A stretch of 64,000 nt of DNA from Paraburkholderia phosphatilytica (GTDB lineage: Bacteria > Pseudomonadota > Gammaproteobacteria > Burkholderiales > Burkholderiaceae): contig NZ_QQOA01000033.1 of NCBI RefSeq assembly GCF_003443895.1, forward strand, positions 19,791 to 83,790, in the 5' to 3' direction. Positions 61,330 through 64,000 of this stretch are shown one piece after another; the stretch's first letter is position 1, and every line of letters begins with the position of its first letter. The notes under the pieces are model-generated. The model had not been told where the DNA came from, searched no databases, and saw only the letters and a program-made list of their open reading frames with translations. The position numbers were made by a program, and so were the translations under genes.

Positions 61330-61494
61330 GTCGCCTCCTCAGAATGAACGCGGAATTTGCGCGTGGCGTCGATGCCATGCCCGTCCGCGAGTAGTAATTT
61401 CGACAATACTATCGACGGTAAGGCAGCAGTTGTTAATGTAATTGCGGGCAGTTTTGGTTGAAACGCCTGAAGATAGCGATGTACGCGCATCGCC

Positions 61495-61522
61495 TTGCAT
61501 CACGGGATCAAGGGTTTATACT
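61495..61522 (+). promoter_or_regulatory. sigma70-type promoter of the candidate small RNA
   Basis: TTGCAT (61495-61500) and TATACT (61517-61522) are separated by 16 bases and face right. No protein gene follows on the plus strand before the terminator at 61561-61585. The left part of the gap (61330-61494) should hold the ald promoter on the other strand. Confidence 0.65.
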
Positions 61523-61528
61523 GAGTCT

Positions 61529-61586
61529 TGTCTCCTCCATGTCTCCTTTGATACGGATTCAGCCCGCCTCCGCGCGGGCTTTTTCT
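61529..61586 (+). ncRNA. candidate anti-Shine-Dalgarno small RNA
   Basis: Start near 61529 is inferred from the -10 box at 61517-61522. The transcript would be about 58 nt. Its 5' half is pyrimidine-rich and carries TGTCTCCT twice (61529-61536 and 61540-61547). Its 3' half is an intrinsic terminator: AGCCCGC and GCGGGCT around a short loop, followed by TTTTTCTTT. The repeated block is the exact complement of AGGAGACA, the extended ribosome site seen before boxA and the ABC binding-protein gene, and in shorter form (GGAGACA) before frc, oxlT and two MFS genes here. It is a small regulatory RNA by inference. Confidence 0.62.
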
Positions 61587-61616
61587 TTGGCTGGCCGCAA
61601 GCTCGCCGTGGAAAGC

Positions 61617-62588
61617 TTAGTGTGACGAAACATACGTCGCGCCATCGAATGCCGCCGGGATCGCGAAGCTTTTGCGCATACGTTTTGTCTCCGCGGCAGG
61701 TGTCAAACCAAAGAGCCGCTTGAATTCTCTCGAGAACTGGGAAGTGCTCGTGTAACCGACGGCGTGACTCGCTGTGTCCGCGGTTAGTTCCTCACGCAAC
61801 ATCAGCAAGCGGGCCTGATGCAGACGCGTCGACTTCACGTACTGCATTGGCGACACCTGCGTGACCGCCTTGAAGTGGCTATGGAAGCTCGGCACGCTCA
61901 TACCGGCTTCTTCGGCAAGCCGTGTCACATCGAGCGACTGCGCGTAAGCGGTGTGGATCAGCCGTAGCGATCGGCCTATCCTGCCGAACTGTCCTCGCAT
62001 GGCTAGCGCTTCTCGCATCGAGCCGCCTTGAGCGCCGGTGAGTACACGAAAGTACAGTTCGCGCAGGAGCCCGGGACCGAGCACGGCGGCTTCCAGCGGC
62101 TGCTGCATCGCTTCGAGCAAGCGCAACACGGACGTTTGCATGGCTTCGTCCATCGGCGTGGAGGTCATGCTTTGCGGTGTTTCGATGCGTTCCGTTACGT
62201 GTTCACGATCGATCTGCTCCGCCAGTTCGGCGGCCAGCGCGAAATCGAGGTGCAGATACAGCGCAAGCAGCGGGCGCTCCGCGGTTGCATCGGTTTCCAT
62301 GCTGAACGGCACCGGTACGGACACCGCCAGGTAGTGACGCTCGTCGTACAGATAGAGTTGCTCTCCAAAGTAGCCCCGCTTGCAGCCCTGGCACACGATC
62401 ACGATGCCGGGATCGTAAAGAACCGGCGTGCGCGACAACGCGCGGTTCGAACGCAGAATGCGGACGCTGGGCAGCGCGGTCAGGTTGTAGCCCTCTTCGG
62501 GAGCCAGCGCGCGCAGCAGGGAGACCATACGCTTCTGGCTTTGCGAGGAGAGTTCGGAACGGCGAGGGGAGAGGTGCTTGCTGCTCAT
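61617..62588 (-). CDS. AraC-family regulator (AraC N-terminal domain type)
   Basis: The 323-residue protein has the AraC_N domain (GIVIVCQGCKRGYFGEQLYLYDERHYLAVSVPVP) and a C-terminal double helix-turn-helix (VTRLAEEAGMSVPSFHSHFKAVTQVSPMQYVK, then ASHAVGYTSTSQFSREFKRLFG). Such regulators usually control a divergent oxidoreductase gene, as found here (SDR at 62684). ATG 62588 is preferred to the TTG at 62600. Confidence 0.9.
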   Translation of the reverse strand: MSSKHLSPRRSELSSQSQKRMVSLLRALAPEEGYNLTALPSVRILRSNRALSRTPVLYDPGIVIVCQGCKRGYFGEQLYLYDERHYLAVSVPVPFSMETDATAERPLLALYLHLDFALAAELAEQIDREHVTERIETPQSMTSTPMDEAMQTSVLRLLEAMQQPLEAAVLGPGLLRELYFRVLTGAQGGSMREALAMRGQFGRIGRSLRLIHTAYAQSLDVTRLAEEAGMSVPSFHSHFKAVTQVSPMQYVKSTRLHQARLLMLREELTADTASHAVGYTSTSQFSREFKRLFGLTPAAETKRMRKSFAIPAAFDGATYVSSH

Positions 62589-62683
62589 AGTTTTGGGCAA
62601 TAAAACTAGCGGATTTCGCCTTATCGGGCGTTGAACCTGAGACTAGTATGCACGTTCCTCACAACATTCGGGAGCGTGCTTCA

Positions 62684-63517
62684 ATGACATCCAGCAAAAC
62701 GTTGCTCATCACGGGCGTCAGCAGCGGCTTCGGCCGTGCGCTCGCACACGAGGCGCTGGCGGCAGGTCACAAGGTGATCGGCACCGTGAGAAGCGAGCAG
62801 GCAATGCATGAATTCGAGTCGCTATCTGCGCACGCGGCGTTCGGACGTGTACTCGACGTAACGGACTTCGACGCCATCGAGCGCGTTGTAACGGAGATCG
62901 AAGCGGGCGTGGGGCCTGTCGATGTGCTCGTGAACAACGCCGGCTATGGCCACGAAGGCATCGTGGAAGAATCGCCGATGTCGGAACTGCGTCGACAGTT
63001 CGATGTGAACGTATTCGGCGCGGTCGCCATGATGAAGGCCGTGTTGCCCTTCATGCGAGCACGTCGGCGCGGGCATATTCTGAACATCACGTCGATGGGC
63101 GGTTACATCACCATGCCGGGAATCGCGTACTACTGCGGCAGCAAGTTCGCGCTTGAAGGCATCTCCGAAGCGTTGAGCAAAGAGGTCAAGCCTTTCGGTA
63201 TCGACGTGACAGCCGTGGCGCCAGGTTCGTTCCGCACGGACTGGGCTGGCCGTTCAATGTCTCGAACACCTCGCTCGATCGCGGACTACGACGATATGTT
63301 CGATCCTGTCCGCAAAGCACGCGAGGAAAAGAGCGGCAGGCAGCTAGGCGATCCGGGAAAAGCCGCGCGTGCGATGCTTGCCGCGATCGATGCGGAGCAC
63401 CCACCGGTGCATCTCCTGCTGGGCAGCGATGCGCTCGGGCTGGTGCGAAACAAGCTGTCGGCGCTGGAGGATGAGATTCGCGCGTGGGAGACCGTGACGC
63501 TCTCTACGGACGGTTGA
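62684..63517 (+). CDS. short-chain dehydrogenase/reductase divergent from AraC gene
   Basis: The 277-residue protein has TGVSSGFGRALAHEAL (cofactor), NNAGYGHEG, and the catalytic Ser-Tyr-Lys set (NITSMGGYITMPGIAYYCGSKFALEG). DALGLVRNKL near the end is common in the oxidoreductases paired with AraC_N regulators. GGGAG lies nine bases before ATG 62684; an ATG at 62648 is also in frame. The two genes are separated by 95 bases and are very likely a regulator-target pair. The substrate is unknown. Confidence 0.9.
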   Translation: MTSSKTLLITGVSSGFGRALAHEALAAGHKVIGTVRSEQAMHEFESLSAHAAFGRVLDVTDFDAIERVVTEIEAGVGPVDVLVNNAGYGHEGIVEESPMSELRRQFDVNVFGAVAMMKAVLPFMRARRRGHILNITSMGGYITMPGIAYYCGSKFALEGISEALSKEVKPFGIDVTAVAPGSFRTDWAGRSMSRTPRSIADYDDMFDPVRKAREEKSGRQLGDPGKAARAMLAAIDAEHPPVHLLLGSDALGLVRNKLSALEDEIRAWETVTLSTDG

Positions 63518-63570
63518 AGCGCGCTGGCTTCGGGGCGGCAGGGCACGCCTGCTGCGATTTTGAACGCCAT

Positions 63571-63606
63571 AAAAAAAGCGGAGAGTGTCTTGCGACAGTC
63601 TCCGCT
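63571..63606 (-). terminator. intrinsic terminator of the flagellin gene
   Basis: On the minus strand AGCGGAGACTGTC pairs with GACACTCTCCGCT (one mismatch) around a 4-base loop, followed by seven T. It lies 88 bases after the flagellin stop. Confidence 0.88.
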
Positions 63607-63693
63607 GGAGAACACCATGCTTAAGCATGGGTAACTGGCATGTGCGGGCGGCTACTGCCTGGTCTGGACCGCTCGCCCATGCCGACTTACACG

Positions 63694-64000
63694 TTATTGC
63701 AGCAGCTTGAGAACCTGCTGCGGCAGCGAGTTGGCCTGTGCCAGCACCGAGATACCGGCCTGTTGCAGCACTTGTGCCTTGGAGAGATTCGCGGTTTCCT
63801 GCGCGAAATTCGCGTCGGTGATCTGCGATTGCGCGCTGGCCAGGTTCGTCGAAGCGCTTTGCTGCGTCGTCACGACCGACGCGAAGCGGTTCTGGGCCGC
63901 ACCCAGCGTTGCCTGCAGGTTGTTCACCGTGGACAGCGCGTTGTCGATCGATTCCATCGCGGCGCTGGCGCCGTTCGTCGTGCTGATGTCGATGTTCGAC
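63694..64000 (-). CDS. fliC: flagellin, C-terminal part (cut by window edge)
   Basis: The visible 101 residues are the flagellin C-terminal helix: SAAMESIDNALSTVNNLQAT, NRFASVVTTQQSASTNLASA, ITDANFAQETANLSKAQVL and QQAGISVLAQANSLPQQVLK, ending LLQ. This part packs into the D0/D1 core of the filament. The reading frame continues past base 64000. A strong terminator follows the stop, so fliC is the last gene of its transcript. Confidence 0.95.
   Translation of the reverse strand, partial: SNIDISTTNGASAAMESIDNALSTVNNLQATLGAAQNRFASVVTTQQSASTNLASAQSQITDANFAQETANLSKAQVLQQAGISVLAQANSLPQQVLKLLQ

Noticed and set aside
1..64000. CRISPR arrays, tRNA or rRNA genes, insertion sequences, prophage, attachment sites
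   Set aside because: No repeat-spacer pattern, no cloverleaf or rRNA core sequence, and no transposase or integrase motifs were seen on either strand.

Overview
The window is high-GC DNA with the gene content and style of a Burkholderia-group betaproteobacterium (Paraburkholderia, Burkholderia or Caballeronia). Pointers are the box benzoyl-CoA pathway genes, DUF4148, DUF2968 and DUF2252 family proteins, many LysR and MFS genes, and a flagellin at the right edge. Genes are densely packed on both strands. I see no rRNA, tRNA, insertion sequence, prophage or CRISPR array. The window looks chromosomal and rich in catabolic and transport modules.

Layout. 0-4 kb: boxB and boxA (aerobic benzoyl-CoA degradation), then a small XapX protein and a quinone oxidoreductase on the other strand. 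4-9 kb: a molybdenum neighbourhood with a two-domain Mop protein, a molybdopterin oxidoreductase fold protein, a NifQ-like protein lacking one of its four cysteines, a ModE-type DNA-binding protein and an orphan histidine kinase. 9-20.6 kb: an oxalate module with an MFS carrier, a small membrane protein overlapping a GntR regulator, formyl-CoA transferase (frc), a PntB-like membrane fragment, a 99-residue protein, a LysR regulator, the oxalate/formate antiporter oxlT, a second LysR and a PanE-type reductase. 20.6-38.8 kb: mostly housekeeping and envelope genes, including M23 peptidases, DUF2252, SDR, sirtuin, gnd, DUF4148, DUF2968, threonine aldolase, a DHA2 MFS pump and glycogen phosphorylase. 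38.9-49.8 kb: one long minus-strand catabolic operon with three different MmgE/PrpD proteins, two MFS carriers, a TcuA-like flavoprotein and an ornithine-cyclodeaminase-like protein, with a divergent LysR gene. 49.8-55.7 kb: a complete sugar ABC importer with a divergent FadR-type GntR regulator. 55.7-64 kb: LysR/TSUP pair, TonB-dependent siderophore receptor, alanine dehydrogenase, AraC/SDR pair, flagellin.

How it works together. The oxalate module has two visible regulatory layers. Copies of a TGATATATCA-type site flank gntR and precede frc. Separately, three promoters (the 99-residue gene, oxlT and panE) share a 23-bp operator set exactly 10 nt from a TATGCT/TAGCAT -10 box, which defines a probable LysR regulon. 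Near 61.5 kb a sigma70-like promoter, a roughly 58-nt transcript with two TGTCTCCT anti-Shine-Dalgarno blocks and an intrinsic terminator make a candidate small RNA. Its blocks complement the GGAGACA ribosome-binding sites of boxA, frc, oxlT, two MFS genes and the ABC binding protein in this same window. The triple-PrpD operon is the best candidate for an undescribed catabolic route, probably for a tricarboxylate-like compound.
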